Shown here: positions 21,452 through 22,460 of the stretch, piece by piece
Layout: each line of letters begins with the position of its first letter
Numbering within the stretch: position 1 is the first letter of the stretch
Assembly (NCBI GenBank): GCA_964196565.1
Contig: CAXMUH010000114.1
Location: forward strand, 1-22,460
Reading direction: 5' to 3'
DNA: 22,460 bases
Source of the DNA: 2-12-FULL-42-15 sp964196565
GTDB taxonomy: Bacteria > Pseudomonadota > Gammaproteobacteria > Coxiellales > Coxiellaceae
Program-made: the position numbers and the translations under genes
Notes under the pieces: generated by a model
What the model was told of the DNA's origin: nothing
Databases searched by the model: none
The model's input: the letters and a program-made list of their open reading frames with translations, nothing else

Positions 21452-22460
21452 ATGGCTGAATGGAAAGATAGGAATATAAAAGAGTTTAAAAAACAGGCAG
21501 AGGAATTAAAGAATACACCGGGTGCTAAGGCGAGGGATATTAGAGACCCTGGCCGTACAGGATTTGGGGTTACAATTTTTCCTACTGGGGGTGTTAGCTT
21601 TATTTGGTTTTACCAATACCATGGGCGTAAGCGACGCATGACTATTGGCAAATACCCGCAAATGTCTTTGGCAGAGGCTAGACAAATTTATGATGAGGGT
21701 AGAAGACTTTTAGCAGTAGGTAAAGATCCTGTAATTGAAAAGCAAAAGCGGGAAGTCAAAGCGCGGGCCATGCCGACATTTGCTGAGTTATTTGAAGAAT
21801 ATTTGCAGTTTGAAGCTATAAAACGGCTGCGCGAATCTACAATAAAGCAAATAAAAAGAATGATTAATTCAGATGCGATGCCTTTGTGGGGTAGGTGGAA
21901 AATTGACGATATTCAAAAATCCGATGTGATAGCTCTAATCAGGGCTATAGCCAAACGTGGGGCGCCGATTGCAAGTAATCGAACTTTGTCTTATTTAAAG
22001 CGCATTTTTAACTTTGCAGTTGAGCATGATTTTCTTGAGATAAGTCCAGCCCATGGTGTAAAGCGCCTAACTAGAGAGACACCAAGGACTCGTGTGTTAA
22101 GCTTTGATGAGATTAAACATTTATGGATTAACTTACCATCTGCCAAAATGGAGCTTGCTACCAAAATTGCCATGCAACTAATGATTGTGACCGCACAAAG
22201 AAAGGGAGAGGTTGTAAAAGCGCAGTGGTGCCATATCTCATTTGAGGAGCGTATGTGGATAATCCCAGCAGATACTGCAAAAAACCATCAAGAGCAGCGC
22301 GTACCGCTGTCTAGTTTGGCGATAAAGCTCTTACAGGAGCTAAAGGTATGTACCAGAGATACGCGCTGGCTCTTTCCGTGTGCGCCAACAGTGAAAAAAG
22401 ATCAGCCTATGGATGAAAGGGCGATAAATAAAGCAATTTATCGAAATGAGGAGACTCTCT
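21452..22460 (+). CDS. P4-type tyrosine integrase, partial
   Basis: Opens at an ATG (21452) with AAGGGG about nine bases upstream and stays open to the window end, giving 336 residues of an expected 400 or so. The N-terminal half is a DUF4102-type arm-binding domain (RDPGRTGFGVTIFPTGGVSF, then RRMTIGKYPQMSLAEAR). A SAM-like core-binding domain follows (TFAELFEEYLQF...). The catalytic domain begins near residue 215, with the first catalytic Arg in VTAQRKGEVVKAQW, the TxxRxxE-type motif. The HxxR and Tyr motifs lie beyond the edge. It catalyses site-specific integration and excision, here probably at the 3' end of tRNA-Asn. Cargo should lie to the right. Confidence 0.9.
   Translation, partial: MAEWKDRNIKEFKKQAEELKNTPGAKARDIRDPGRTGFGVTIFPTGGVSFIWFYQYHGRKRRMTIGKYPQMSLAEARQIYDEGRRLLAVGKDPVIEKQKREVKARAMPTFAELFEEYLQFEAIKRLRESTIKQIKRMINSDAMPLWGRWKIDDIQKSDVIALIRAIAKRGAPIASNRTLSYLKRIFNFAVEHDFLEISPAHGVKRLTRETPRTRVLSFDEIKHLWINLPSAKMELATKIAMQLMIVTAQRKGEVVKAQWCHISFEERMWIIPADTAKNHQEQRVPLSSLAIKLLQELKVCTRDTRWLFPCAPTVKKDQPMDERAINKAIYRNEETL

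Overview
The window is AT-rich chromosomal DNA from a Gram-negative gammaproteobacterium. Outer-membrane barrels, a PagL-like lipid A deacylase, TrpR, MltB, a lipoprotein with a lipobox and an RpfE-like gene next to recJ support this. The dense short dispersed repeats and the overall gene content recall amoeba- or arthropod-associated Legionellales (Coxiellaceae-like), but that placement is inference. No complete RNA gene is visible.

Layout. 1-313 is the end of a leftward GNAT acetyltransferase. 413-3850 is a rightward housekeeping block: RpfE-like protein, recJ, trpR and a small acidic protein with its own promoter. 3856-6832 is scrambled. A pagL-like gene is followed by a 170-bp duplicated junction, a decayed transposon-accessory gene, two abutting MITE-like elements, an FkbM methyltransferase and IS-end-like relics. 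6833-10909 holds a small outer-membrane barrel, a 35-residue membrane peptide, queD-queE behind a strong sigma70-type promoter, mltB and a DUF2799 lipoprotein. 11003-12265 is a PLP aminotransferase. 12555-15225 carries two equal-length tandem paralogues that join a PilX-like N-terminus to a beta-solenoid. queC (15331-15990) completes a scattered preQ0 set with queD and queE.

The most distinctive locus is 16163-19249, leftward: a 45-residue lanthipeptide-type precursor with a single cysteine, followed by a 953-residue LanM. The LanM dehydratase motifs look intact. In its LanC-like cyclase domain, both cysteines expected to bind zinc appear replaced (A834, S878) while the neighbouring His879 is kept. 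A 10-bp-stem hairpin lies between the two genes. No LanT, protease or immunity gene is recognisable, but a frameshifted small membrane ORF lies just upstream.

From 19682 to the end the DNA is accessory: a 5'-disrupted gene under an inverted-repeat element, a secreted protein of unknown function between copies of a 29-bp repeat, REP-like hairpins, and then the 3' half of a tRNA-Asn gene followed by a P4-type integrase that runs off the right edge. This is best read as the left end of a tRNA-Asn-integrated genomic island.
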